This document shows positions 1 to 12,780 of a DNA stretch of 64,000 nucleotides, one piece after another. A model generated the notes under the pieces. That model did no database searches. It saw nothing but the letters and a program-made list of their open reading frames with translations, and was not told where the DNA came from. Source of the DNA: Trematomus loennbergii (lineage: Eukaryota; Chordata; Actinopteri; Perciformes; Nototheniidae); assembly GCA_012861695.1 (NCBI GenBank), contig JAAOOA010000524.1:1-64000 (forward strand), given 5' to 3'. Each line of letters starts with the position of its first letter. Within the stretch, counting starts at the first letter, position 1. A program made the position numbers and the translations under genes.

Positions 1-225
1 CGACTAATCATTTTAGCCGGCCCGGCTAAAATAACTGGATGGCCTACCTGCCTGTCAGCCTTCCATCTGTGCACAAACTTATCTCGTGCCCTCATTGGTC
101 ATGTGCGCGTTCGTGTGTGTTGGAGGAGGGGCTCTGTAAGGAAGTGGCAGATTTTCTCCGGTTGTGTATTTTCAAATTCTAGCGATCTCGAGCCGGTTTC
201 TCAAACTTACCTACCCTACCTTTAA
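1..225 (+). mobile_element. MITE family A, copy 1 (cut by window start)
   Basis: This matches the copies at 39995-40372 (opposite strand) and 47954-48316 (same strand) almost throughout. Its right end reads ACCTACCCTACCTTTAA, the family's terminal inverted repeat, and finishes in TTAA. A near-perfect palindrome with arms TTTTAGCCGG / CCGGCTAAAA sits near position 11-31. The left terminus is outside the window. No coding capacity is visible, so it is a non-autonomous element. Confidence 0.85.
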
Positions 226-1353
226 GTGTTATTATGGGAGAATTACTATTCTTGTGGTACTGCCCATATTGAGCAGAGCATATTAAGACCAAAACTCATG
301 TACAACAACTTCCTTATTTGCAATAAATAAGCACTAATTAGAGGGTTATTGAGGAAAAACTCTCAACTAATGGCCTATTACTTGTAGAATATGGTCATGT
401 AGAATAAGGCATTAATAAGTGTTTTATAATGACTAATAAAGAGCCAATATACTGCTAATATGCATGTTAATTAACAACTAGTTGATGGTTAATTTGTGTA
501 CCTTAATATAAAGTGTTACCTTATTTATTTTAATTAGCTTCAGTATACGTGTCTTTATTTACCAGGACTTTATGTTATCCCTAATAATTTATTCCCAGTT
601 GAAATCACATTATGTTTTAGGGCTGTTAATGTTTTGTTGACACAAAAGAAAACGCAAATGAATCACATAACAGTTTGACCCAAATTTGTTTCATACTCCT
701 TAGCTTCTTAACAGTGATGCTTCAATGCAAAATGTGTCCTTTGATTTGAGGACCTATTTCTGACTCTTTTTGGGAACGTTAAGTTGAGTGATTAGGAACA
801 TTTTGCTAATTTAAGCTGCTTCTTTACTTTTACTTAAACCTACATTTGGTTTATTGATGCTAATGTATGGTCACTTAAAAGAAAGTAAAACAACCTGCAA
901 ACACAACATTGACAAATCACCACTGTAATATTTTAGCAAGCATTGGCTTACTTACAGTTCCAGCCGTCACTGAGCGACATTAGCTTTACTTTGGTATCAT
1001 GTTTCTGTCCTCCTGATGAATGTAAGTCCAATATCAGCGCTGATTCTGGTTTCCACCAACTCCTTAGGGAAACATATGTCTCCTTAGCTGCTGTTTGGCG
1101 CGGGGGAAGGTGGTGTACAGTAGATTTATAAGACATTTAGCTGGTGAACTGAGCTGCCTGCTTTTGCTGTAAATGCAAATGCTGGGAGCTTGGGCCACAT
1201 AGTTATGTTGCTGTGAGGAGAAAAAAAAGCAATGAGCTGAATGAAGCTAAAACACTCTGTAGAGCAGAGTGATAATTCTCTGTGGATGTGTGACTCCGAC
1301 CAACAATTGTCATTAAAGCCATTGGCTGTGTTAGAATAATGATTGGTTTAGCT
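226..1353. other. No recognised gene
   Basis: AT-rich sequence. I see no repeat family, exon pair or RNA gene. The short overlapping frames near 943-1136 on both strands are mirror frames with no recognisable domain. Confidence 0.6.
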
Positions 1354-1804
1354 TTAAAGGTCCCCTATTATACTGTTTTTCATCAATATATTATAGGCCT
1401 CAGATATATATTTGGCTCGAAATACCAAACAGATCATTGTAGCATCCCATAATCCCCTCTGTTTCAGCCCTGTTTCATGTCTGTCTCTTACTTTAGATGA
1501 AAATAAGGAGCCACTCCACGCCCCTCTGAGAGATATTTGGTTAGAAAGAACACAATGGTGCTCTAGGAGGAGATTCAGGTGATAAGGTGGGGGGGTTAAT
1601 GGTTACACAAGCCAAACAATCGTTATGACAGTGGCAAAAATCTGATCAGCTCATTTTCAGACAGGTTTTTATATAAATGGATCAGGACAAAAAGAGAGCG
1701 AATCTTTTTTCCTGAAACTTTCAGAATCTCTTTACACAGAGGGGAACCATGTTTATGTAGAAAATACATGAATAAGTGGATTTTGCATAATAGGTGACCT
1801 TTAA
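1354..1804. mobile_element. MITE-like element F with TTAA termini
   Basis: The left end TTAAAGGTCCCCTATTAT is mirrored at the right end by GCATAATAGGTGACCTTTAA, giving an imperfect terminal inverted repeat flanked by TTAA. The interior contains AAATACCAAACAGATCAT, which also occurs in family B, so the two families are probably related. About 450 bp long, with no coding potential. Confidence 0.65.
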
Positions 1805-1829
1805 ACCAAATAATGAATGCTGGACATTC

Positions 1830-2490
1830 ACCTCGAGTGGAGGTTATTGACATCAGGTTGCAATTTTCCATTCCTCCATTGTCCACCAGTCATCCAGAGT
1901 CGGGTCGTGGAGGAAGCGTTTCCAGCAGAGGGCCCCAAACTTCCCCATTCTCTGGCCACATCGACCAGGTCTGACTGGAGGATTATAGGGTGCTCCAAGG
2001 CCAGCGTGGAGATATAATCCCTGGTTATGTCTCTATTATTTGTCCTTGGTTTGCCCCTCGGTCTTCTCCCATTGGCATACCCTGAAACACCTCCCTAAGA
2101 AGGAGGCAACTGTCTCCTTTTCACGCAAAGGAGAAGGGGCTCTATTCCTAGTCTCTCATTGATGACTGAACTTCTCAATTTATCCCTAAGGGAGATGACA
2201 GCCACGATCCTGAGAATTTTGTTTTTAGTTATCTGTTCTTGGGTTCATATCCTTCATGACCATAGGTGAGTTTACGAAGGGAGGTAGAACGGTATATTGA
2301 GAGCTTTGCCTTCTGGCTCTCTTGTCACAACGGTGCGAGTAAAGCTCCTATTGCTTTGATTCTCCGGCCCATCTCATGCTCCATTGTCCCATCCCTCGAA
2401 AACAAGACCCCGATTTACTTGAACTCCTTCACTTGGGGTGAGGACTCATTCCCTACTGGAGTAGATGCAACCATCGGTTTCATGGTTCTC
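1830..2490 (-). mobile_element. Decayed LINE fragment, C-terminal RT region
   Basis: On the minus strand this reads, in broken frames, like the C-terminal part of a LINE reverse-transcriptase polyprotein very common in fish. Visible pieces are a LTYGHE-like stretch, then SLRDKLRSSVINERLGIEPL, then a GRRPRGKPRT-like basic stretch. Several stops and indels interrupt it. It begins just after the right end of the MITE at 1354-1804. I cannot assign the clade with confidence; RTE-like is a guess. It is a dead relic. Confidence 0.7.
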
Positions 2491-2964
2491 AGCAACAATT
2501 TTCAACAAACAAAATATCTACATCGTCCTTTTACCACTGCACAGCAAACCAGCAAGAGCTTTTTTTTTCAGTTTTCTGTGATTTGACATGTCTTTGCCCA
2601 GCCAGATAAGATATAAATATGCAAGACAGATTTTGAGTGGCAGAAAGATTTTCCCTAAGCATACTCCAGTGAGCAAGAATGAGCAATACGACATAATCTA
2701 ACCCTCCCTCAACATATCAGCGCCTGTCATTTAAACGCTGTTACATTTGCATTGTAAGTGTTTTTTTGTGGCTGTACAGTACCTGTGTTTATCTATAAAG
2801 TCTTCTGTAAAGTGCTTTATTTCTGTGACACACGCCTCCACAATGGCTTTCTTCACAGCCTGTTCCATACAATTAACTTGAAAACACAACTTGGGCTTTA
2901 AGAGCGCTCTGGTGTTTTATTTGAAATATATGTCATTCCACGGCTATTGTAGTCTATTGTACTT
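2491..2964. other. No recognised gene
   Basis: No repeat family or exon seen. The part nearest 2491 may be further decayed LINE sequence. Confidence 0.5.
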
Positions 2965-3466
2965 GCGTACCATGCTGTGAATGGATCTGGCCCTTCCTAC
3001 ATCCAGGACATGGTTAAACCATACACCCCAGCACGTGCACTCCGCTCTGCATCAGCCAAACGGCTCACTGCACCCGCACTGAGAGGGGGACCCAAGTTCC
3101 CATCAGCAAAAACACGTCGGTTTGCTATCCTGGCTCCAAAATGGTGGAATGAGCTCCCCATTGAAATCAGGACAGCAGAAAGCTTACACATCTTCCGGCG
3201 CAGACTGAAAACTCATCTCTTTCGACTCCACTTCGAGCGATAGAATTACTAACAAAAATTGCTAACAAAGCACTTATATACTAATAAAGGACTGGCTTAT
3301 CTAAAGCCAGTTGAGTAGCACTTGAAATGTTTTGGCTCTATGAAACCTGATGTACTTATATGATTCTGTTTTCTTCAAGTTTGTATCTTCCTGGTCGAAT
3401 GCACTTGTTGTAAGTCGCTTTGGATAAAAGCGTCAGCTAAATGCAATGTAATGTAATGTAGTATGG
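2965..3466 (+). mobile_element. LINE 3' end (L2-like), 5'-truncated
   Basis: An open frame from about 2977 to 3243 encodes the last ~88 residues of a LINE ORF2. It includes PYTPARALRSASAKRL, LAPKWWNELPIEIRTAESL and RRLKTHLF, the arrangement at the C-terminus of L2/CR1-group ORF2 proteins. After the stop comes a 3' UTR ending GTCGCTTTGGATAAAAGCGT and a short (ATGTA)n-type tail. The tail matches the SINE at 28180-28378, so this is a plausible SINE partner family. The element is severely 5'-truncated, as is usual for LINE copies. Confidence 0.82.
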
Positions 3467-4482
3467 TGAAACTGCCATTAAAAATCCCAAAGGAAATAAA
3501 AGACAGTGCAGATTGAAGTTCAGTGGACCCAAAATGAACTCCAATAATTGAGAGGGCAGAAGTCATGTCTGCACCATATTGCTGTCACAGGTCAGGTCAG
3601 GAGAAAGAGAAGAACTACCTTACACTAAGGTTGTATTCACTCACATTTCTTTCAGATGTATGCAACCATACGTGTCTGTACCTGCTTCCCATGCTGTTTT
3701 CATTCTTTGTCTTTCTTCTGTTCTTTTGTTAATTTCCCTCTCGTTCCTTGTATTGCTTCTCTTAATCCTCACAGGGGGTTAAACAAGCTCACAATGAAGC
3801 ACAATTATGCAAAAAATTTCCTACGCTGATAACCCTCTTTCTGTTTTTCTACATCACACCTATATTTACTCGTATTCCTCTATTTTCCATCCTGCTCAGA
3901 TACATTTTTTATCCTCAAATACTCCTTTTCACATATTCCCACCTATTTTCCCTCGTCTCTCATGGCCTACATTCACATCTTTTTGTGTTGCTCTCTATCT
4001 CGCTGATTCTCCCTTGACCGTGCATTCTATTACAGCGCAGCCTCCATTGATTTGCTCTCTGGCTGAAGTGCTATTGATTACACTACATGCTCCAGTGCTA
4101 CTGAGCTAAGGCACTGCCGCTGTGCAAAGATCGTGCATATAAATACATGAGCCCAGACCCAAACACCTCTCTTCTTTTATTCTGCTTTTATTTATTTTTT
4201 CACTTCTATTATATACCCACTTCAAAACAAGAAGCAATGCACTAGATCCCTTTTTTATCTCCTGCTCATATCCATTGATGCTGCATCTTGATTTGTATCG
4301 GCATATTGATTAGTTCTGCACCACCAAAGACAGAACGTCTCCTTGTGCAATTCCTCAACCATTGTTTTGGAACTGATTGTTTTGAACTGAAAAGACTTGA
4401 CATGGAGAGAAAAACAGCAACACTTGAGGTTTTCCCTGGAATGAATGCCTCAACCTTTTGAGATGTGTAGGCACGTGAGTTT

Positions 4483-4517
<35 letters not shown>

Positions 4518-5109
4518 TGTTGAGAGCCAATCATCTAGCACCATGAATTTATGTTTTATGCCAACATGCTGAGTGTGAGTACTTTTTAATGAGAGAGAGA
4601 GAGACTGATGGAGGGGGGACAGGACATGATGAGGAAATGTCCGAGCCTTCGAGCGCTGGAAGTGACGTATTCACATGCTATGAAGCAGGAGACAGAATTT
4701 GCTGATGTGGAAAACTGCTGACAGCTCACTGCCACATGGACAAATCCATACATCCGTGCTTATAAGTGCTTTTCAACAACCTTTCTTAACTATCATATCC
4801 TCTTCTTGTTACATCTTTACTGCTTTTTATTAACGTTTCTATGAGTTATGTTTTCTTTTTCCTGAAAAGATAAACTTGCATTCAATTAATGCATTTACAT
4901 TACTGTATACGACATGCTCGTGTGCATGCACAAGTGATACCCAGAACCAGATACATGTGCTTTTGAGGTTGTACCTCCTAAACTTTTTTAAACTTTTACT
5001 TTGGATTTAAGATCTGGTGTTTGCATTTCATGTCAGTATTTTGTTCATGTGCAATTTAGATTTTAGTCGTGAAACATTCTGCAAGATCTGCTCTTGAAGC
5101 TTGAAACCC
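3467..5109. other. No recognised gene; one small TG microsatellite
   Basis: No exon, RNA gene or named repeat seen apart from the (TG)n tract at 4483-4516 and a short (GA)n run near 4593. Confidence 0.55.
4483..4516. repeat. (TG)17 microsatellite
   Basis: Uninterrupted TG dinucleotide tract read directly. Confidence 0.95.
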
Positions 5110-6420
5110 TCATTTCATTTCATTTCAAACCTTTATTTATTCAGGTTGTATCCCATTGAGATCATTGACCTCTTTTTCAAGGGAGACCTGCTCAAGTAGG
5201 TTCCACATGAAACATTAAAAACATAAACAGAACAACAAAAGGACATCATACAGTAGCATTACAGGGATTACAAATTACATACTATCCACATGCACAGGTA
5301 CCAACAGCTTCCGATTCAGTAGCATCCAACCGAGCTTTAAAAACATTTAGTGGCACCAGATTGCTCAGTTTCCATTTTAATTGCAGACTATTCCAGGACA
5401 GTGGAGCTGCGCATCTAAATGCTATTTTCCCTAAGACAGTCCTAGCAGTTGGCACATTTAATAAAACCACAGCATGCGATCTCAGGCAGTAGCCACTTAC
5501 AATTCGCCGTGAGATCAGGGAGCAGATGTAGGATGGAAGTTTCCCTAACATGGCTTTATATATAAAAATGTACCAGTGACTGAGCCTCCGTACAGTTAGT
5601 GAAGGCAGACCAGCCCTTGCATACAGGGTACAGTGATGAGTTAATGCTTTACAGTTTGTCACAAATCTCAGTGCACTGTGATACGCAGCATCTAACTTGA
5701 CCAGGCAATTGGCAGGTGCATTCATATAAATCAGATCACCATAGTCCAGCACAGGTAAAAAGGTCACAGTGACTAGCCTTTTTCTGGCCTCGAGCGAGAA
5801 ACAGGACTTGTTCCTGTAGAAGAAACCTAGTCTAACCCTCAGTTTTTTAAGCAGGTTATTGACATGACGTTTAAAAGTGAGACAATCATCAAGCCAGATA
5901 CCAAGGTATTTGTAACAGGCAACCACTTCAAGTTTTATTCCTTGCGTAGTTAAAATATCTAAAACAGGCTCTGGTGTCTTTTTGGCTTTTGAAAAGAGCA
6001 TTACCTTGGTTTTATCAACATTTAAAAGAAGCTTTAGTTCAGAGAGCTGAGTCTGAATAATGTTAAAAGCAGTTTGCAATTCAACAACAGCCTCCTTAAT
6101 GGAGGGACATGCACAGTACATAACGGTATCGTCCGCATAAAAATGTAAGGTTGCTCCATCGACATTTTCACCTAAACTATTGATGTAGATGGAGAATAAA
6201 AGTGGACCTAAAACAGAACCTTGAGGAACACCATTAGTAATGTTTAACCACTCAGAAGACAGCCCATCAAAATGAACACATTGGGACCTTTCAGAGAGGT
6301 AGTTCACAAACCACCCCACTGCATGGCTGGATAAGCCAATACTGAGTAGCCTCTGCTTTAAGATGCGATGATCGACGGTATCAAACGCTTTGGAAAGGTC
6401 AATAAATAGAGCTGCACCCT
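5110..6420 (-). mobile_element. LINE, 5'-truncated copy with open RT frame
   Basis: A 1.3-kb minus-strand non-LTR retrotransposon copy. The truncated 5' side is near 6420, where homology starts inside the RT domain. The 3' side is near 5110, where the sequence ends in a short (GAAAT)n tail after an AATAAA-containing 3' UTR. Endonuclease and N-terminal RT are missing. A second, more decayed member of the same family lies at 44362-44822. The clade is uncertain; the motifs resemble fish LINEs annotated as jockey-like. Confidence 0.85.
5282..6420 (-). pseudogene. Reverse transcriptase fragment of LINE ORF2
   Basis: The frame is open for about 380 codons from the truncation point and has no real start. 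An ATG-less GTG at 6319 has been read as a start, but homology continues upstream through FIDLSKAFDTVDH. In order it shows RT motif A (FIDLSKAFDTVDH), motif B (GVPQGSVLGPLLFSIYIN), the catalytic YADDT of motif C, then DYGDLIYMNAP, THHCTLYARAGLPSLTVRR and a C-terminal LSWNSLQLKWKL stretch. Both the motif A aspartate and the catalytic DD pair are present. No frameshift was seen, so the copy looks recent. It cannot be autonomous because the endonuclease and the start of RT are absent. Confidence 0.85.
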
Positions 6421-6739
6421 ACTTCCAGTTGAAAGGCTTATGTGTTAGTTATTCTGGTTTAGCACTTGCACCATTGTATACATTATATTTGGTATAATTT
6501 ACAGCTAAACTGAGCCCATTTTATGGTTCTATAGTACGACATCCATCCTTTAGCCGAGTGTCATTAGAAAGCATGGCTCCTACAGTATGAGGAGTTACGA
6601 AGAGTACCGAAGCATTTTGGCCGGTCGGCCTGCATACTAAAGCTAATACTCAGGGTTTTTAATCTCACTGCCAATGTACAAAGGTCCCCAATGTTGAAAT
6701 GTATAAAAACAAGTTAACCTAGAGATTGAATTAAATCAA

Positions 6740-7215
6740 CCTGTCAGTGTGCTAGCAAACCTTAGATATCTAGCTACTGAATATTAGCTATCTATCTAAC
6801 CAGCTGCCTAGCGAACATTAGCTATATATGCACAGTATATATCCCATAGCATAGATCTATCTATCAAACAAGCTAGCAAAATTAAGCCATCTCTTTTACA
6901 AGCTAGCTAACATTTGCTAGCTATCTATGAAGTTAGTTTAGCCAACATAAGCTAATAAGCTTGCTTGCTAATGTAAGCTTACTAGCTAGCTATCGCTTGT
7001 TCTTGTAATTTAAATAAGAATGATTAAATAACACCCTATACTTGCAGTGCCTACTTGTCTACCGTTCTGGCAGTAAGAGTTATTGTAAAACCAATGTTGA
7101 CATGTATTCTTTATAGCCAGTTTCAGCTAATGACAATGTTATTAAACTCCAACACCTCGCTTTCCCTTTGTGCTATGCTTTCATATACAGTATATAGACT
7201 GTAGATATTATGTTC
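6740..7215. repeat. GCTA-rich dispersed repeat, copy 1
   Basis: Dense in AGCTA/TTAGC words (for example ACAAGCTAGCTAACATTTGC). It is followed by CTGGCAGTAAGAGTTATT and ATAGACTGTAGAT, which recur in the same order at 42375-42600 as CTGGCAGTGAGAGTTATT and GTAGACTGTAGAT. The two loci therefore look like diverged copies of one dispersed repeat. The class is unknown. Confidence 0.5.
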
Positions 7216-8163
7216 ATGCATGCGTTTATCAGATGAATTAGCTCTCGCAGCAGAATTATCATTGCTGTTGGGATTCTGTGAGATCACCCTCAAAAAGTAA
7301 TATTATTTTTATCGCCAATACCAACTGTATACTTTTCGCCCCTTGATGTGCTGACTGATCTTCGATGAGTTGCTTATTTCTGTATGACGGACAGAAGCAA
7401 AACGCAGCAAAAACACTGAAGTTATGGAGCAACTTTAAATCTTAGCTTGCAAACATTCTGAATTAATGAAACACCATAGCTTCCTATAAGTGCAGAGCAA
7501 TTGAGGGCAGATTTACTCAGTTCAGTGTTCGCATATGAAGTATCCACAACTAAATGCTCTGAAGTGAAGTATGCTGAATTCTTGTTTTACAGTTAAGAAG
7601 TGATGTTAGGCAGTTTGTTAATCCTTTTCATTAGTGCCTGATATGCAGTTGGGACCCCAACCTTCATAACAACAGGTGATCAATGACCAGTAAATGAGCT
7701 GCAATCTCTAGTGTGGCCGAGAATATGAAATCTATCACGTATAATAATGTGCAGGGCGGCGAGAGAGTGGACTGATCAGTAAGCGGAGATTAGTGTCCAG
7801 GCAGGGAGGATAGTCTATCTCAGGAATGATGCTGGAAATAAATGCTTTTTTGAAGATGTGAGCCATGTGCATCTGTCAGATATGAAAATAGCAAATGATA
7901 GAAAGCAGGGTATCAGCCTTCGGTGTATTTCTAACATCCGTATGACATACTATGTTGAATGTAAACTATTTAAAGAGTGCAGAGGTAGGAGCAAAAGGAT
8001 TCACCATGTGTGTGTGTTATTCAGACGTGAAAATTGTCTAACAATGAGGTTCAGAGACTGTGAATGTTACACAATAAATAGCTGGCAATAGATAATAGAA
8101 AAGATGTGCGTTCACGATGGCTAGAAAGAATAATAAGTATGAGTATAGGACTTATCTTGTGCA
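7216..8163. other. No recognised gene
   Basis: No exon, RNA gene or repeat family identified. Confidence 0.5.
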
Positions 8164-8286
8164 ATGGAGGCGTTTCAGGCAGGTGGGGAGTGTGTGGGAG
8201 AGGAACTCCCTCTGGAGGGAACACAGGGATTTTAGCCTCTGCAGACCATTTACATGCACAAAAAGCACAATAGGGCCTCTATAATA
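8164..8286 (-). mobile_element. MITE family D fragment
   Basis: Matches the left third of family D in reverse: GGAGGCGTTTCAGGCAGG, AACTCCCTCTGGAGGGAACA, then the terminal AAAAGCACAATAGGGCCTCT. Compare 20279-20413 and 37508-37690. Confidence 0.75.
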
Positions 8287-11200
8287 TTTTCACCAAAGAT
8301 GGGTTGCTGCAGTTAGATCATAAGAGGATATAGTACATTTGTAATACTTATTTTGTGCCGATAAAAGAAAAAATCTAACTTGAATGAATTCGGGGAATTA
8401 AAGCAATCACATAATTCCAGACGACAACCACAGACTGGGATTACAGAACACAGAAAGGTCATTCACTACAATGTCTGCCAACATCCGTTTCTCACAAATC
8501 TAATTATGCTTTCTTTCTGCTTTCATTTATGCTAAATGTATTTTTTCTTTTGCTTAAGTTAGGCCAGACAACATTTGTGCCCTTCAAGTTGAATTATGGT
8601 GTCCACCAAAATCAAGACAACCCCTCATTGCCTCCAGCAGCATGCATATCCCCGCCACTCTGACCAATACACACACATACAGGCTTATCGCAGGGCAATC
8701 AATAGCAGGGGTGATGGATGACGCACGCTGATGTGCCCACTGCCCTCTGACCTGTAATTGAATGTGCAAGGATCAGACACTTTATCATGATAGGGGCCAT
8801 TCCCTGTGCAGGTCATCGGCTGCTAAATGGTTGATAAGCCTGCACACTCTGTGTCTGCTGCTCATATGTCTGCTGTCAACGCAATGGGCTTTTGCTGACT
8901 GATTTCCACAGAGTGTGAGAAAGCAGGAGTTTGTGCGGGAGATTTCAGCGAGAGTGGGTGCACCTGGGCGAGCGTATGAACATAGCCGTGCGTGTGGAGT
9001 GTGTAGGAGAGAGAGCATAAGTGAAGAGAGTCCTCAAATCGATTCCTAATGCCTTTCCGCGTCGTTCATTTCTCATCGGAGATGACTCTGATAGTTGTGA
9101 AAAGTAACGAGTTGGAATATTGCATCAGCGTCACCATCAGCATTCTGCCCCGTCCATGAACCATTCAATGGCCTCTCAGTTTTAACACCCAACACCAACA
9201 TTTAACTCTTCGCTAGACATACTCCTTTTCTGGCTCAAGAAGTGTTTTTCAACTTTTGTTTGTGGACTTTAACATCCTCAGAAAACTTTCTGGAAAACGT
9301 TACAATAAATGTATTCCATATGGGATACAATTCATAAACAGAAAACACAGCGTAATTGATATCATTAAAGTCCAATTTCATGTTTACACTCCCTTTTTAT
9401 GCCTTGTTGAGGAATCCCATTCAGTAAACTCACAAAGCGGCAATAACTTTGGTAATTGGCAATAAGTTCTCGTATTCTAAGCATTTCAAGTAATCATTTC
9501 AAAATCATTCAGCAGGAATGTCAGATAATCCAAACAGTAGGTGCAATGAAAACATGTAAATTGAAAAGGGAAATTAGAAACCAGGGACATCAATATATGT
9601 TTGCAAACTGAGTTTTTCTCCATTTGCATCAGCAGTTAAATGTTGTGCTTACTATTATTGGAGTCAGCTTCATTGTCTGCTTTTTCATCCGAGGCATCCG
9701 ACCTCTCAGCTAATAGCCTCACGTTCATAGCAATGTGGAGCAATTGTGATGAGGTACATATCAATTTCGTCTCTCTAATTTGTTGGTAATTGTTGTAGGT
9801 TTATCATTTTCCCTTGCCTTTTGACAAACATGGAGGAAATCCCATTCAGGAAAGGCTCCAAGCTGCTAACCCTAACCCTTATTGTATTCTAATATGGTAA
9901 ACTGTCACACAACCTTATTTCCCCCTGGGATTGATAAAGTATTTCGATCGATGACCATATACCTACAAAGCAAAATACATTCCTATCAGCATCAGCTGTA
10001 CTTTAGGTTTTGTGCCAACATTTTTCGCATTCAAACATGCTAAACTAATGATGAACATAGTAATCATTACACTTGTAAAACATATGCAAGTTAACAATGG
10101 CATTGTGAGCATGTTAGAATGCTAATGTTAGCATTTAGTTCCCAACACGAAGCCATTTGTATGGACACAGACGCTTTCTTTGTACCACAATCACCCTGAC
10201 TGAATGTCATCACACTGACAGCTTATTTCAGTTATCTGACATCATTCAACACACGATATTCCCTCTTACATCTTCAGGCAATTTTGAAAAAGGTTAAATC
10301 TTAATGTCTTTTAGGTTTGTCTTAATCTGCCAGGAGTGTCATTATCGTTTTGGTTAAATCACTCCTGTGGTTTCCGGTCTTTTCCTCTCTTGGTTAGGCG
10401 TCTAATTGATTCAAGTTCATAAACTGAAATATGTCCTCAGACATCAAGAAATATTATCAGCTAATACATGACTATCAACCAAGGGTTTTCTTTTGAGTTT
10501 GCTCCGGTATGAAGATATTTCTTCTGAACAAATACAAAAAAAATACAGTCCTGGTATAGGTTACCAATATTCAAATGTGCATGAACAGTAAGGCCGAATC
10601 CCTGATGTATTCATGTCCCTTCAATCACATTGATTGCCTGTTTTAGTTTGTCTGCAAGACCGACTGGCTGGTCTGAGGGATGATCTGATTGGTTCCATTG
10701 TGCCAGACAAGATAGGTACTATACTTACAGTAATGGTAGCCTTTACAGGACAACTTTCTTCTCAACTAATGCTATAGAAAGGGATTGCAGGTGATATAAC
10801 GTTACACACATTGGTGGATATCTCTGCACCTTTTGGCACGTTCAAAGAGAACTTTCTCTGATGTGGATTGGACCTGACATCCTTGGCAAAGGAACTAAAC
10901 TTGAAGGAAATAGTATCCTTGATGTATTATTCTGGAAAAACATAAATTATCAGTCAAGTCTGGGTTTCAATGAGGCTATGCGTCCTTGATATATTTACAG
11001 GGGAAACAGCCAATAGGACGAAAGAACGTATTAATCATGTCATCCTTGTGTTTGTTTGTGTTTATATGTGTTAGTCTAAATGTTGTTCTGCCCTAGGTAG
11101 CGGCCTTCGCTACGTTGTGTTATTTTAGGATCCACTCTCTACACACACACACACACCCACACACACACGCTGGATTTAGCAGGACATTTGGAGGAGAGTA

Positions 11201-11899
11201 AACAGAGAATATTTCATCAGCTGTGTGAGCTGGCAATATTTGGGCCTGCGGTAACAGCATTACAGTCTATTTGTTTGAGGTAGTGATTCTGTGTGTGTGT
11301 GTGCGTGTGTGTGTGCGTGCAAGTGTGCATCAGTAGTACCAGAGCCTGTGGTGGTGTGGGAGGAAGGCTCACCTGAGTTGTTTGGAAAAATAAGCCTTCA
11401 TACAGCATCTCAGATTCAGAAAAATACACAATGGGTGCAGGACAAATAGCCATCTGCTCTCCATGAAGCAGAATCAGGTGTTTTTATGGACCACGCTTCC
11501 TTAAATCCAGTTAAAAGTGTCAGGTTGTGTTTATTCTAAATAAATAATCCAATATTAAACAATACATTGCCTTGAGGGGCTTTACAATGTGTAATGCATA
11601 CAACCCCCCTCTGTCCTTTGACTGGCTTTGGAGGGAGGCTGGAAGAAAGTTGGCAATTTTCTGCTAGATTTAGCGAGATTCGGAGTTAGTGCTTCATGGA
11701 AAATAGTTGGAGTTTGAAGTTTTATGGATGTCAGATTAATCTCCAATTAATAGAAGGACCAGTAATGTAGGCTTTGCATTAGCTAGACGCAATGGTGGTT
11801 AGATTTTTCTAAAAGAGGATAATTGCGACTCAAGTGTCTTATCATGTTATGGGTTTTTCCTAGGCTACCTTTTATTAATCGGTGTGAGAACAAGACTAG
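8287..11899. other. No recognised gene; minor LINE-tail-like and CA tracts
   Basis: Mostly unique AT-rich sequence. A segment near 9920-9955 (TTTCCCCCTGGGATTGATAA) resembles a LINE 3' end common in fish. Short CA/TG tracts lie near 11143-11169 and 11291-11318. No exon or RNA gene is supportable. Confidence 0.5.
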
Positions 11900-12393
11900 T
11901 TAAAGGGGACCTATCATGCAAAATGCACTTTTGTACGTCTTTTATACATGAATATGTGTCCCCGGTGTTCCAGGGAACTCACCAAGTGTCAGAAAACACA
12001 ACCCTCTCTATTTTCCTCCATACCCAAATCTCTAAAAAAGGGGCTGCAACGGATCTGATAAAAACTGATCCAGATTTGAACACTTTCCTGACGTCAGGAA
12101 AGTGGCGCTACGGCTATTGGGCAACTCCACCAATCAGGAGGAGACAGCCACGGCATTGCCGTTCGAAAGCACTGGAGACGTGTAGTACATATGCCAGGCC
12201 TCTAGATGGTGCTGTTGCTCACAGAATCAACCCTTGCTAAAACAGATCTAAAAAATGTCAAATTGAGCAAAATGAGGCATGGCTAAAATGCATGATCTGT
12301 TTGGTATTTGAAAAAAAAAAAGTATAAATATTCCTTATATAGGTATGGTCCTACACTATATTATTCAAATATAGCATGATAGGTCCACTTTAA
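11900..12393 (+). mobile_element. MITE family B, copy 1
   Basis: Starts TTAAAGGGGACCTATCATGC and ends GCATGATAGGTCCACTTTAA, so it has inverted termini with TTAA on both sides. Length is 494 bp, like copies at 35192, 38612, 41850 and 44903. It carries TGACGTCA at 12089-12096 and a CCAATCA/ATTGG pair downstream. A long open frame overlaps it, but it is broken relative to the other copies, and I regard it as non-coding. Confidence 0.9.
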
Positions 12394-12780
12394 GTGCCAC
12401 TGTGTCCAATGTAAATAATTCATTACATCATGTTTAGTCCCATTAATTATTTTAAAACATGGGCTGGATGCATGTAGGCCTGTTGTGTTTCTACAGTAGG
12501 CTTATACATCGCATTATATTACAGAACAACATTTGGATTGGAAAAGTATTGGGCAATGTCATTACAAGCATGTGAACATTCTTTTGTGCACCAGTCAATC
12601 CTAAAAAGTTAATTCCCAGGTCAAATGTACAGTAAAGGGTCTTGAACATATTGTCCTCAGTGATTGTAAGAGCATGTTAATTGTCTGTTTCCTTGTTTCA
12701 TGTCCTTATGTTTGTTCTTGTTGATGTTGCAAATGGAGCTGTGGTAACGCAAGAAAAATGTCATACTTTATTTGAAAATA
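12394..12780. other. No recognised gene
   Basis: AT-rich sequence with no recognised feature. Confidence 0.5.

Noticed and set aside
6317..6319. GTG start codon for the LINE RT frame
   Set aside because: Homology (FIDLSKAFDTVDH) continues upstream in the same frame to about 6420; the copy is 5'-truncated and has no true start.
9866..9883. Telomere-like CTAACCCTAACCC (also near 16571)
   Set aside because: Only two units each, expected by chance or as a microsatellite scrap.
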